A stretch of 40,759 bases of DNA from Candidatus Saccharimonadota bacterium (GTDB lineage Bacteria > Patescibacteriota > Saccharimonadia > Saccharimonadales > Saccharimonadaceae), in the NCBI GenBank assembly GCA_017545595.1, contig JAFWLO010000007.1, forward strand, positions 1 through 40,759, written 5' to 3'. The first letter of the stretch is position 1. Each line of letters opens with the position of its first letter. Made by a program: the position numbers and the translations under genes. Shown here piece after piece: positions 7,301-15,377 of this stretch. The notes beneath the pieces were generated by a model. It worked only from the letters and a program-made list of their open reading frames with translations. It had not been told where the DNA came from and did no database searches.

Positions 7301-8689
7301 CTAAACAATATTCCCGTATTTTTCCTCTTCTTTTTTCTTGCGCTCAAGTTCCTTCTTTTTCTTTTTGAGAAGCTCCTGTTCTCGTACCTTTTTCGCCTTC
7401 AAAATCGCAACCTGCCTCGCCTTCACCTCCCTAACTTTCTCTCGAAGATACTTTCTCGTCACCTCCGCATCAACAAAGTCCACCGCCCCCTCTTTTCTCA
7501 GTATCGTCTTCTCATGCCCCTTCCCGAGAATTAGAACCAAATCCCCCTTCCTCGCAAGTTTAATCGCACCCCTAATCGCCTGCTCCCTATCAAGATCAAC
7601 CACCAAATTCTTCCCAAGCACTTTCCCGGCTCTCTCCGCCCCGCGTACAAACTTTTTCGCAATCTTCTCCGGGTCTTCATCTCTCGAATCGTCTTCTGTA
7701 ATAATAACAATATCACTATTCTTCGCCAAAATCTCTCCTCGCTCCGCCCTCGTCGTCTCGTCACGCCTCCCCGCTCCCCCATGCACAGAAATCACTCTCC
7801 CAGAAACTTCCGGAATCGCCTCAAACACTTTCTCCAGTGCATCCGGCGTATGCGCATAATCAACAATCACAGAAAAATCCTGCCCCTCATCAATAAGATT
7901 CATTCTTCCATCCACGCTCTCTAACGCAAAAATCCCTTTCTCAATTTCCTCGTCCTCAAGTCCTAACTTTTCCCCAACACAAACCGCCGCAAGGGAATTA
8001 TATACATTAAACTCTCCAGGAATTCTCGTTTTTATTTTTATATCACCACACGAATATTCCGAGCCAAAAGCACCCAATTTAACGTTTTCCGCGCGCCTTT
8101 TTCCGTTTTTTATACCATATGTGATATATTTTTTAGAAGATTTTACAAAATACTTCGAACTTCTATCATCGGCATTTATCACTCCATATTTCGCTTTCTT
8201 AAACAGCTTACATTTCGCCTTTCGATAATTATCGAACGTCTTATGATAGTCTAAATGCTCATGCGTCAAATTTGTCCAAACCGCAATCTCAATCGGAACT
8301 CCAAGCGTCCTAAATTGCTCCATCGCATGACTCGTCACTTCAAGAACTAAATATTCCGCCCCATCCTCTCGAATCTTCTTAATCCTTTTATTCAGCGTTT
8401 TCGAATCGACCGTCGTCATATGATTAAGCTCGTCATGTAAATTCATTTTTCCTACCCCGCCCCAAGCAACCGTCGTCATCAGCCCCGCTTTTCTTCCGCT
8501 TTCGTTCAACATCTTCCAAATCATAAAACTCGTCGTCGTCTTTCCATTCGTCCCCGTAACTCCGATAACTTTCATCCCTCTCGCTGGAAACCCTGCACAG
8601 ACGGCAGAAAAAACCGCCCTAAAAAAATGCAACGGTTTCACTGCGCTATTATAAAAAGACATCCCCTCTAACTTCCTCTTCAAGCTCAT
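7301..8689 (-). CDS. murE: MurE-type UDP-MurNAc tripeptide ligase
   Basis: The enzyme would add the third amino acid to UDP-MurNAc-dipeptide in peptidoglycan synthesis. Visible motifs are the P-loop VTGTNGKTTTS (46-53), LEVTSHAMEQFR (116-127), TNLTHEHLDYH (139-149), YRKAKCKLF with the probable carbamylated Lys, DYAHTPDAL (278-286) and the C-terminal GKGHEKT (389-395). The amino-acid-selecting loop is DDSRDEDP (333-340): it keeps the Arg of diaminopimelate-type DNPR loops but not the Asn-Pro, so the substrate is uncertain. The P-loop is about 65 residues nearer the N-terminus than in ordinary MurE, so the UDP-binding N-domain is mostly missing. The last 50 residues are a Lys/Glu-rich helix. 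The start has no ribosome-binding site and a TGT-TATAAT box 8 bases upstream. Confidence 0.87.
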   Translation of the reverse strand: MSLKRKLEGMSFYNSAVKPLHFFRAVFSAVCAGFPARGMKVIGVTGTNGKTTTSFMIWKMLNESGRKAGLMTTVAWGGVGKMNLHDELNHMTTVDSKTLNKRIKKIREDGAEYLVLEVTSHAMEQFRTLGVPIEIAVWTNLTHEHLDYHKTFDNYRKAKCKLFKKAKYGVINADDRSSKYFVKSSKKYITYGIKNGKRRAENVKLGAFGSEYSCGDIKIKTRIPGEFNVYNSLAAVCVGEKLGLEDEEIEKGIFALESVDGRMNLIDEGQDFSVIVDYAHTPDALEKVFEAIPEVSGRVISVHGGAGRRDETTRAERGEILAKNSDIVIITEDDSRDEDPEKIAKKFVRGAERAGKVLGKNLVVDLDREQAIRGAIKLARKGDLVLILGKGHEKTILRKEGAVDFVDAEVTRKYLREKVREVKARQVAILKAKKVREQELLKKKKKELERKKKEEEKYGNIV

Positions 8690-8697
8690 GTGTATTT

Positions 8698-8706
8698 ATT
8701 ATAACA
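8698..8706 (-). promoter_or_regulatory. Extended -10 box for a leaderless mRNA (murE)
   Basis: TGT-TATAAT on the minus strand ends 8 bases before the murE ATG. Confidence 0.7.
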
Positions 8707-8762
8707 CAAATACCATTTTCTTTAAAAAAATTTTCCTACCCCCGTTAATGGCAAAAAACCTA

Positions 8763-8791
8763 TTGCGCTAACGTTAAAACTAAGCTAAAAT
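8763..8791 (+). promoter_or_regulatory. Probable promoter of the SipW/TasA-like operon
   Basis: TTGCGC-N17-TAAAAT precedes the signal peptidase gene; a GGAGG ribosome-binding site at 8808-8812 lies in the short leader. The match to consensus is moderate. Confidence 0.45.
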
Positions 8792-8816
8792 AGTATTAAT
8801 AAAGTGTGGAGGTTAA

Positions 8817-9560
8817 ATGTTAAAGGACAATAGTCCGGTCGAAGACAGCGATGCCGTTATCATCCCTGTCAACGTGATAAAATCCGATTCCGGTTCCGAC
8901 AGTTCTATTGCTGGCTCATGTGCGAGCTTTAATGACGTCCGAGAACTTTCTGTCGAATGCCATGAAGAAACATTCTATCCTTCCGTTTCCATTACCCATA
9001 CAGCTTCTCCTGCCCCCGTCTCGAAGCATCATTCTCGTCGTGGCCTTAAAATTTTCTTTTCTAAATTAGAAACCGTCGCAACCTTCGCCGTTGCTGCTCT
9101 CGCTCTCGCTTTTCTCGGGACAAAACTCGCCGGCTTCAAAGCCTTTACGGTTATGTCCGGTTCAATGGAACCCGACTTTCCTGTCGGCGCTATGATTTAC
9201 GTCCGCCCGACTAACTATAAAGACCTTAAAGTCGGCGACGTCATCTCTTACGTCGCAAACAGCGATAAAACCGTCGTCACTCACCGAATCGTCGGCATAG
9301 AACCCGACAAGTCCGATCCAGAAACTCTCCGCTTCAGAACTCAAGGCGACGCCAACGCTTCCCCCGACGCTAATCTCGTCCACTATAAAAACGTCCTCGG
9401 GACTCCCGTCCTCACCCTACCTTACCTCGGTTACGTCGCTTACAACATCCAACGTCCCCCAGGAATATACATCGCCCTGATAGCAGGCACGCTCTTACTA
9501 GCATGGACGTTCTTGCCAGGAACCCTAGAAGGAAGAAGAAAACAACCAATAACAGCATAG
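8817..9560 (+). CDS. SipW-like (ER/archaeal type) signal peptidase I
   Basis: The 247-residue membrane protease has a cytoplasmic N-terminal stretch of about 85 residues, a membrane segment at about 88-106, the catalytic serine box MSGSMEPDF (Ser116), then VGDVISY, and VVTHRIVGI where His156 replaces the lysine of ordinary bacterial type I enzymes. It has a C-terminal box QGDANASPD and a second membrane segment at about 212-232. The Ser-His arrangement is typical of ER, archaeal and Bacillus SipW enzymes (family S26B). In Bacillus, SipW processes TasA. The next genes here encode TasA/CalY-like proteins with matching signal peptides, so the same division of labour is inferred. The N-terminal extension is longer than in SipW. 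Confidence 0.9.
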   Translation: MLKDNSPVEDSDAVIIPVNVIKSDSGSDSSIAGSCASFNDVRELSVECHEETFYPSVSITHTASPAPVSKHHSRRGLKIFFSKLETVATFAVAALALAFLGTKLAGFKAFTVMSGSMEPDFPVGAMIYVRPTNYKDLKVGDVISYVANSDKTVVTHRIVGIEPDKSDPETLRFRTQGDANASPDANLVHYKNVLGTPVLTLPYLGYVAYNIQRPPGIYIALIAGTLLLAWTFLPGTLEGRRKQPITA

Positions 9561-9597
9561 CCTAGCGAGGGGCTATAAAAGTAGAGAAAGGAGGAAA

Positions 9598-10287
9598 ATG
9601 TATCACAAGTTTAGAATCACAGTGGCATCGCTGACGGTCATGGCATTGTGCATGCTAAGCTCGACAGCTACAATATCGTACTTTACAGATACAGACACCA
9701 AGTCAAACGAATTCACCGTCGGAAATGCCGAAACGACCTTGTCAATCTTTGACGACGTCTCAAGCGAAGACAGAGAACAGTGGCGAGCCTTCGACGTTAC
9801 GAATTACACCCCCTTGACCGACGGAATAGAAATCCCATTCTATCTCTCCGCTAAAAACACCGGAAACATCCCCGTTTACCAACGTTTCCGCGTCGTTCTC
9901 CCAACCTCCCTCTCGAATCTAGTTACAGTCAACTTTCCCAATCTCGATAATTGCGCCCCCGAAACCGCCCCCAACAACACCTGCGAATCATCCGACTTTT
10001 CAATCACCTACAATCCCGCCGTCGAAGTCGAAGGCGAGCCGACATACGCCGAATACTATATCACAAGCCTGACTCCCCTAGCCCTAAATTCCGAAACTTC
10101 CGTCTCTCCGACCGAAAAAATCAAAATAAACGGTCTTTCCGAAACCAACAAATCCCTCTTCACCTGCGAAAATAACGACCAAAATTCCTGCGCCTTCGGC
10201 ATAAACGTATATTCAGACGCCATCCAGATAACCGGGTTCGGAAATGCCCTCGAAGCCTTCTCGAACTTTGCCGAAACGTATAACTAA
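9598..10287 (+). CDS. TasA/CalY-like secreted protein 1
   Basis: The 229-residue precursor starts with a hydrophobic signal segment ending SSTATISYFTDTD and continues KSNEFTVGNAETTLSIFDD. This matches the SipW-dependent signal and first strands of camelysin/TasA proteins (AYFTD...NxFxxG.....L). The rest is predicted beta-rich, with paired Cys residues around 120-130 and 190-196. The C-terminus (SDAIQITGFGNALEAFSNF) shares the AIQ...A.EA pattern with the next gene. A strong GGAGG ribosome-binding site lies 7 bases before the ATG, 37 bases after the peptidase gene, so they form one operon. Predicted to be exported and assembled outside the cell. Confidence 0.83.
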   Translation: MYHKFRITVASLTVMALCMLSSTATISYFTDTDTKSNEFTVGNAETTLSIFDDVSSEDREQWRAFDVTNYTPLTDGIEIPFYLSAKNTGNIPVYQRFRVVLPTSLSNLVTVNFPNLDNCAPETAPNNTCESSDFSITYNPAVEVEGEPTYAEYYITSLTPLALNSETSVSPTEKIKINGLSETNKSLFTCENNDQNSCAFGINVYSDAIQITGFGNALEAFSNFAETYN

Positions 10288-10328
10288 TTTAATTTCGTTC
10301 AATATCAAATAATAAAAGGAGTTATAAA

Positions 10329-11345
10329 ATGAAAAAATCAAACAAAAAAGTTGTCCTGACAACCGCTGCTGCTCTTGGTCTCGCCGCTCTCTCAATCGGC
10401 GGAACCATCGCCTACTTCACCGACAAAGATGAAAAAACCAACAGCTTCACCGTCGGGAACGTTGACATCACCCTCTACGAGTCTCAACTCCACCGCGAAA
10501 ACTCCGGCCGCATGGGCAACTTTCCGGCTCTAGCTTCCGACCCTGACTACTGCGACTGGAATGCTTCTAGCACCGTCACCACCACCGCCGGCAACCCTAG
10601 CCTTATCAACGGCTCTTACGATAGTGCACGCTACTGCACTCCAAACAAGGACGTACAAGTTGCAGGTGCTGATAAAATCACCGCTGTCGCAAACGGACAT
10701 ACCGCTTCTAACCGCGGTTGGGGCTTCGCCGATGCCGATATTATCGCCGACGCTCGCACCTACAAAAATGTCGCCGGAGAAGCAGGCGCAAACGAAGATG
10801 GTTACTTCACTCGCGTCTCCAAAGACATCGTCCCTGGCCAATGGGTTCGTAAATTTGCCTATGTCCAGAACGACGACGAAAGTAGCGACGCTTACGTCTT
10901 AATCCGCTACATGGTTCCAACTAGCTACGCCGATAATGTCGAAATCAAGATCCCTGGCACTCCGTACGAAGAAGATGTCGATACAACTAAAGAAGGTATC
11001 CAAGGCTACTTCACTGCTGTCACTAAAAACGCTTCCAACAACCAATACGAAGCTTTCCCAGTCACCGCTAAGGACGACATGGATAACTACGATCCATACA
11101 CCGAAACCATCGAAGGCGTCGAATATAAAGTTTATTCCGCTGTCACGACTCAACCCATCAAAGCCGGTGAGATGACCTTCTGGAGCCCAGTCAACAACGT
11201 CCGCCTCTCTACCGACGCCACAAACGTCGACACCACCGATCCAACCTACGTCGCTCCTGGCGAACAAATCGACGTCAAAGTTGACGCTCAAGCTATCCAG
11301 GCTAGAACCTTCTCCGATGCAGTCGAAGCTATCAATAATCTTTAA
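10329..11345 (+). CDS. TasA/CalY-like secreted protein 2, candidate major fibre subunit
   Basis: This 338-residue protein has the clearest SipW-type signal: ALGLAALSIGGTIAYFTDKD followed by EKTNSFTVGNVDITLYES. TasA-family fibres polymerise by donating the N-terminal strand freed by SipW cleavage; that mechanism is inferred here. The body is Thr/Asp/Tyr-rich and beta-rich. The C-terminus VDAQAIQARTFSDAVEAINN matches the family pattern (EAIQ...A..A). An AAGGAG ribosome-binding site precedes the ATG. Its codons are smoother than its neighbours' (GCT/GCC, GGC, AAC), in keeping with high expression, which would suit a structural subunit. Confidence 0.83.
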   Translation: MKKSNKKVVLTTAAALGLAALSIGGTIAYFTDKDEKTNSFTVGNVDITLYESQLHRENSGRMGNFPALASDPDYCDWNASSTVTTTAGNPSLINGSYDSARYCTPNKDVQVAGADKITAVANGHTASNRGWGFADADIIADARTYKNVAGEAGANEDGYFTRVSKDIVPGQWVRKFAYVQNDDESSDAYVLIRYMVPTSYADNVEIKIPGTPYEEDVDTTKEGIQGYFTAVTKNASNNQYEAFPVTAKDDMDNYDPYTETIEGVEYKVYSAVTTQPIKAGEMTFWSPVNNVRLSTDATNVDTTDPTYVAPGEQIDVKVDAQAIQARTFSDAVEAINNL

Positions 11346-11366
11346 TAGCTAAGGAACTGACAATCC

Positions 11367-11942
11367 ATGCGCCACAGAACCAAAATTAACTCACTCATCG
11401 TCCTCGGAAGCCTTCTGCTTCTTGCGACGTCTGGTTCTGTGGCGTATTTTGTCGCCACAAACACCGCTAAAAACATCGTCTCGACGGCGAAAAATGTCAA
11501 CATCGAACTTTATGAACTCGCCGGACCGTCCGAAATTCAACCCCTAAACGACATAGAGAACGTCATTCCCGGCGTAACCTACAGTAAAATCCCCTACGCC
11601 GAAAACGCAGGTGTCAAACCAGTCTGGCTCCGCGCAAAACTCATTCTAAAAAGAACTCAAAACGGCGAAGAAACAACTCTCCCCGACCCGACTTCTCTGC
11701 TCGAGCTCGGCGGTCTCGGAGAAAACTGGACTCTCTCGTCTAACGGCTTTTATTATTACACCCCAAGCCTCTCTAGCGGGGAATCGTCCGAACCAATTTT
11801 TAAAACAGTAAAGCTTAAAGAAGATATGGACGAAATCTACGCGGACGCTACCTTCTCTTTTACTGTAAAAATTGAAGCCACCCAAGTTAAAAACAACGGC
11901 TCCTCAGCCCTAGAGGCGAGTTGGACCGCGGAGGGAGAATAA
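11367..11942 (+). CDS. TasA/CalY-like secreted protein 3
   Basis: The 191-residue precursor has a signal peptide (about residues 7-25, LIVLGSLLLLATSGSVAYF) and a divergent SipW-type cleavage region, AYFVATNTAKNIVSTAKNVN, in which the usual TD after AYF is lost. The mature part is beta-rich and keeps the C-terminal VKIEATQVKNNGSSALEASW signature. The start has a moderate AAGGAAC site. Its stop overlaps the ATG of the next gene by one base (TAATG), implying translational coupling. A minor subunit, chaperone or initiator of the fibre is possible. Confidence 0.8.
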   Translation: MRHRTKINSLIVLGSLLLLATSGSVAYFVATNTAKNIVSTAKNVNIELYELAGPSEIQPLNDIENVIPGVTYSKIPYAENAGVKPVWLRAKLILKRTQNGEETTLPDPTSLLELGGLGENWTLSSNGFYYYTPSLSSGESSEPIFKTVKLKEDMDEIYADATFSFTVKIEATQVKNNGSSALEASWTAEGE

Positions 11943-12613
11943 TGAAAAAACTTTTTTCTAACATATTTTTATCCTTTCTGCTCGGTTTAACTCTTAATTT
12001 TAACGCTTTCGCCACTTCCACCGTCCAATTCGAAAACGGCGCCGAAAACTTCGTTTTTTATTCCGACAGCGCTTGGTCGGAAACCGATTTATTCAGCGGT
12101 CTTAAAAACCTCATGCCAGGCGACCGCCTCTCCGAAGACATCTTGATAAAAAACTCCGCCCCCGAGTTCGACTACGTAAAAATTTACCTCCGCGCCGAAC
12201 CAGCCTCGGCCTCCTCGTCCGCTTTCCTTTCTCAACTCACTCTTAATCTTTATAAAGATTCCGAACTCATCTCCAGCTCCTCAGCCTCCGACTCAGGCTC
12301 TCTCGAAACAAATTTCAACCTCGGAACTTTTAATTTTGCCGACGAAGTCCTCCTGACCGCCGAAATCCTCGCTCCCGCCTCGCTCACAAGCGAATTCGCG
12401 GACACTTCCGCCGAAATCTCCTGGGTTTTCACCGCCGAAGCCTATAAAAACGGAGAAATCGTCCCCTTCGTCCCCCCGACTTCTCCCGATACCGGCGCCT
12501 TATCCTTATTCAAAAACCTTTCCACCTCAGAAATCTTAACTGCTATCTTCGCTACCTCTCTTATAATTACCAGCGTTACACTATTACACCGTAAAGCAAA
12601 AACCAAAAGTTAA
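11942..12613 (+). CDS. Secreted protein with a sortase-type C-terminal anchor
   Basis: I start it at the ATG at 11942 (223 residues), which has a GGAGGGAG ribosome-binding site and overlaps the upstream stop; an in-frame start at 11921 would only add seven residues. It has a signal peptide ending NFNAFA, a beta-rich body with FVFYSDSAWSETDLFSGLKN and MPGDRLSEDILIKN, and a C-terminal sorting signal: SPDTGA, a hydrophobic segment of about 20 residues, then basic HRKAKTKS. The DTG/TG core resembles LPXTG-type sortase substrates, though the first residues differ from LP. The body resembles TasA-associated anchor proteins. Inferred role: linking the fibre to the envelope, as TapA does functionally in Bacillus. 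Confidence 0.75.
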   Translation: MKKLFSNIFLSFLLGLTLNFNAFATSTVQFENGAENFVFYSDSAWSETDLFSGLKNLMPGDRLSEDILIKNSAPEFDYVKIYLRAEPASASSSAFLSQLTLNLYKDSELISSSSASDSGSLETNFNLGTFNFADEVLLTAEILAPASLTSEFADTSAEISWVFTAEAYKNGEIVPFVPPTSPDTGALSLFKNLSTSEILTAIFATSLIITSVTLLHRKAKTKS

Positions 12614-12656
12614 AAACCTACATTTCTCAAATCATCATTCCAAAATCCTAACCAAT

Positions 12657-12683
12657 TTAGCACTCCATGCTTGACAGTGCTAA
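12657..12683 (+). promoter_or_regulatory. CIRCE operator (HrcA site)
   Basis: TTAGCACTC-N9-CAGTGCTAA matches the CIRCE consensus with a single mismatch (consensus second arm GAGTGCTAA). It overlaps the -35 region of groES, as expected for HrcA repression. hrcA itself is not in the window. Confidence 0.93.
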
Positions 12684-12698
12684 TTTTTGCGTTAGAAT
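12671..12698 (+). promoter_or_regulatory. groES-groEL promoter
   Basis: TTGACA-N16-TAGAAT; the -35 box lies inside the CIRCE palindrome, so HrcA binding would block RNA polymerase. Confidence 0.75.
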
Positions 12699-12722
12699 AG
12701 ATTGTAGAAAAGGAGAACAAAC

Positions 12723-12983
12723 ATGAGTCTAAAACCACTAAAAGATCGAATTGTTGCAAAAGTAGAAAAACCCGCCGAAAAAACCTCCTCTGGTCTTCTT
12801 CTACCTAGCGACTCAAAAGAAAAACCAGCTTTCGCCGTCGTTGAGTCCGTCGGTCCAGACGTAAAATCCGTAAAAAAAGGCGACAAAATTATTTACAAAG
12901 AATACTCCACAACTCCTATAAAAATTGATAAAGAAGAATTTCTCATCGTCGAAGAAAAAGACGTTTTAGCAACATTAAACTAA
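12723..12983 (+). CDS. groES: Co-chaperonin GroES
   Basis: The 86-residue product is a complete but short GroES (usual length about 95). It shows LKPLKDRIVAKVEKPAEKT at the N-terminus, the mobile loop SSGLLLPSDSKEK, and the beta-barrel motifs VVESVGPDVKSVKKGDKIIY. It caps the GroEL ring during folding of cytoplasmic proteins. An AGGAG ribosome-binding site lies 7 bases before the ATG, and the CIRCE element controls the operon. Confidence 0.97.
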   Translation: MSLKPLKDRIVAKVEKPAEKTSSGLLLPSDSKEKPAFAVVESVGPDVKSVKKGDKIIYKEYSTTPIKIDKEEFLIVEEKDVLATLN

Positions 12984-12996
12984 AGGAACTTTGTTT

Positions 12997-14616
12997 ATGA
13001 AAAAAATCTACTATGAATCAGAAGCTCGAGAAAAAATTCTCTCTGGCGCAAAACAACTTTACGATGCCGTCAAAGTTACTTTCGGTCCGAAGGGAAAAAA
13101 TGTCATCATCGAAAAAACCTACGGCGCCCCAACCATAACTCACGATGGTGTCACTGTTGCCGAAGCTGTCGAACTAGGCTCAACCGAAGATAATCTTGGC
13201 GAAGAAATTGGCGCGAAACTCATCAAATCCGCCGCTCAAAAACTCAACAAAGTTGCTGGTGATGGCACTACTACCGTCACTGTCTTGACTTACGAAATTT
13301 TAAACGAAGCAAACAAACTTGTCGCCTCCGGCATAAACCCCATGGAGCTCCGCAAGGGAATTGAGAAAGCTGGCGCAAAAATCGTCAAAGAAATCGACTC
13401 TCTCTCCGAGAAAATCGAAGGTGATTCCGAAAAAATCGCTTCCGTCGCTTCTATCTCCGCTGGTGACGAAGAAATCGGAAAGCTAATCGCAAACGTCATC
13501 GAAAAAATCGGTAAGGACGGCGTCGTCACAGTTGAAGCGGGCCAAGGTCTAGAAATGGAACAAGAAATCGTCGAAGGATTCTCCTACGACAAAGGCTATT
13601 CCTCTCCGTTCTTCGTCACAGACGTAAACCGTAGCGAGGCCGTCTTCGACAAACCCCTTATCCTCATAACCGACAAGAAAATTTCCTCAGCTTCTGATAT
13701 TCTCCCCATCCTCGAACAATGTGCAAACGCCGGAAAGAAAGACCTCGTCATCATCGCCGAAGAGGTTGAAGGCGAAGCCCTCTCCCTCCTCGTCCTTAAC
13801 AAACTAAAAGGCGTCTTCAACTCTCTCGTCCTTAAAGCTCCGGCTTTCGGTGACCGCAGAAAAGAAATCATGGAAGACATCGCAATTCTAACCGACGCCA
13901 CCCTCGTAACTGAAGATAAAGGCCTCAAACTCGAAGAAGTTGGCATGGAAGTTCTCGGTTCTGCCGGAAAAGTTATCGCGACAAAAGACGAAACAACCAT
14001 CATCAAAGGCGCAGGTGATAAAAAATCCGTCGAATCCCGAATCGCACTTATCAAAAACCAATCCACCCTCGCGACGTCCAACTACGAACGTGAACAATTC
14101 GAAAAACGAGCCGCTGCCCTCTCCGGAAAAGTCGCCATTATCAAAGTCGGTGGCGCAACAGAAACAGAAATCGACGAAAAGAAGTTCCGCGTTGACGACG
14201 CCGTTGCCGCAACAAAAGCCGCTCTCTCTGAAGGCATTGTTCCAGGTGGTGGAGTTACCTTAGTAAACCTCTCCTCAAAACTCGACGAATCTGACGCTGG
14301 CGAAAAAATCGTCAAGAATGCTCTAAAACGTCCGCTTGTCCACATCCTCGAAAATGCCGGCCTTAACGCTCAAGCCCTTCTTGCTGAAGTAGAAAAAGCC
14401 AAACCAGGCCAGGGAATTAATGTCATGTCTCCCGAAAAAGGTCTCGTCGATATGAAAAAATCCGGCGTCATCGACCCAGCTCGTGTCACTCGCGAAGCCG
14501 TCCAAAACGCCATTTCAATCGCCGCAACGACTATCACGATGGGAGCTCTCATCTGCGAAGTTCCAGAAAAAGAGCCCGAAGTTTCAACCGGCATGGGCGG
14601 TGGAGCAATGTATTAA
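12997..14616 (+). CDS. groEL: Chaperonin GroEL
   Basis: The 539-residue protein is a full-length group I chaperonin. Conserved stretches include VTFGPKGKNVIIEKTYGAPT, ITHDGVTVA, the ATPase loop VAGDGTTTVTVL, AFGDRRKEIMEDIAILT, VGGATETEIDEKK and IVPGGGVTL, and it ends in the Gly/Met tail GMGGGAMY. I prefer the ATG at 12997, 7-8 bases after AAAGGAAC, over an in-frame TTG at 12991. It lies 13 bases after groES. Confidence 0.97.
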   Translation: MKKIYYESEAREKILSGAKQLYDAVKVTFGPKGKNVIIEKTYGAPTITHDGVTVAEAVELGSTEDNLGEEIGAKLIKSAAQKLNKVAGDGTTTVTVLTYEILNEANKLVASGINPMELRKGIEKAGAKIVKEIDSLSEKIEGDSEKIASVASISAGDEEIGKLIANVIEKIGKDGVVTVEAGQGLEMEQEIVEGFSYDKGYSSPFFVTDVNRSEAVFDKPLILITDKKISSASDILPILEQCANAGKKDLVIIAEEVEGEALSLLVLNKLKGVFNSLVLKAPAFGDRRKEIMEDIAILTDATLVTEDKGLKLEEVGMEVLGSAGKVIATKDETTIIKGAGDKKSVESRIALIKNQSTLATSNYEREQFEKRAAALSGKVAIIKVGGATETEIDEKKFRVDDAVAATKAALSEGIVPGGGVTLVNLSSKLDESDAGEKIVKNALKRPLVHILENAGLNAQALLAEVEKAKPGQGINVMSPEKGLVDMKKSGVIDPARVTREAVQNAISIAATTITMGALICEVPEKEPEVSTGMGGGAMY

Positions 14617-14636
14617 ATCACTCCTCCCCTCACTCT

Positions 14637-14666
14637 AAAATCCCCCGTTTTAAGGGGGATTTTTTC
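14637..14666 (+). terminator. groEL terminator
   Basis: Stem AATCCCCC/GGGGGATT with a short loop, followed by a T-run, 20 bases after the groEL stop. Confidence 0.85.
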
Positions 14667-14710
14667 TCTGTTATTATTTATCCCAGCTCCCACCTCTAAA
14701 CCTAGGCTAC

Positions 14711-14733
14711 AAAATCCCCCTCTTTCGAGGGGG
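14711..14733 (-). terminator. Terminator of the Ala/Pro-rich gene
   Basis: A CCCCCTC/GAGGGGG stem with a 4-base loop; on the minus strand it is followed by ATTTTG. It faces the groEL terminator across the convergent junction. Confidence 0.65.
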
Positions 14734-14761
14734 AGTTAATTTATGACCTTCTTTTTCTTAG

Positions 14762-15307
14762 TTACTTCGTAGCGTCAATTATCCGAAGAAGTGCTTCCGC
14801 CTTCTTTGTCTCATCGCTAAATTGCTTTGCCGCCGAAAGCGCAACAGAAATCGCACTTTTATCTGTCTCGGCAACTTCCATACAAATCTCAAATTTTTCT
14901 TCTGGCTCCATAGAGACTTTATCAAGAAGCGGATAAAGCTCCTTCCTAGCCTCTCTCGCGACCGCTTCAAGATCGGAAGAAGGCGCGCTAACTTCCGGAG
15001 CGCCAACACTAGAAACGCTCGGATTCATCACGATTTCCGGAGCAGGCTGAGGCGCAACTTCGACTGGTTGCGGAGCTGGAGCAGGAGCAGCCTCTGCTGG
15101 AGGCATAGCTGGAGCCTCCGGAACCACAGGCGCCGGCGCGGCAGGCATTTCTGTCGCTGGCTCAACCGGAGCCGTTTCAGCAGGCATCGCCGCAGCGATT
15201 TCATTCGCTAAGGCTTCATTATCCGCAACGCTAGCATCAACCGGAGCAGGCGCGGCATTATCTCTAGTAATATCATCGATTGCTTTTTGCAATTCGTCGT
15301 TATTCAT
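14762..15307 (-). CDS. Hypothetical Ala/Pro-rich protein
   Basis: About 181 residues from the ATG at 15307, which has an AGGGTGG-like site; a GTG two codons upstream is less likely. The N-terminus NNDELQKAIDDITRD is helical and acidic. A central Pro-Ala-rich linker (about residues 18-105) has repeated PAAPAP/PAEAAP patterns. The C-terminus (about 112-181) is a compact helical domain with LEAVAREARKELYPLLDKV and ALLRIIDATK. There is no signal peptide or membrane segment. I do not know the family. The long PA linker tethering a small domain suggests a scaffold or interaction protein (inference). Confidence 0.7.
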   Translation of the reverse strand: MNNDELQKAIDDITRDNAAPAPVDASVADNEALANEIAAAMPAETAPVEPATEMPAAPAPVVPEAPAMPPAEAAPAPAPQPVEVAPQPAPEIVMNPSVSSVGAPEVSAPSSDLEAVAREARKELYPLLDKVSMEPEEKFEICMEVAETDKSAISVALSAAKQFSDETKKAEALLRIIDATK

Positions 15308-15377
15308 GACCACCCTTTTTTTATTTTAAATAAAATACTTATCCCTATAATATCACTTTACGATTCTAAACACAAGC

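Noticed and set aside
7136-7859. Plus-strand frames opposite murE (7136-7534 and 7338-7859)
   Set aside because: They mirror the Lys/Glu-rich murE tail, giving Leu/Phe- and Ser-rich nonsense with no ribosome-binding site.
11921-11941. Longer start (MDRGGRI) for the sortase-anchored protein
   Set aside because: It would place basic residues from the upstream gene's end before the signal peptide and ignore the ideally spaced GGAGGGAG site of the ATG at 11942.
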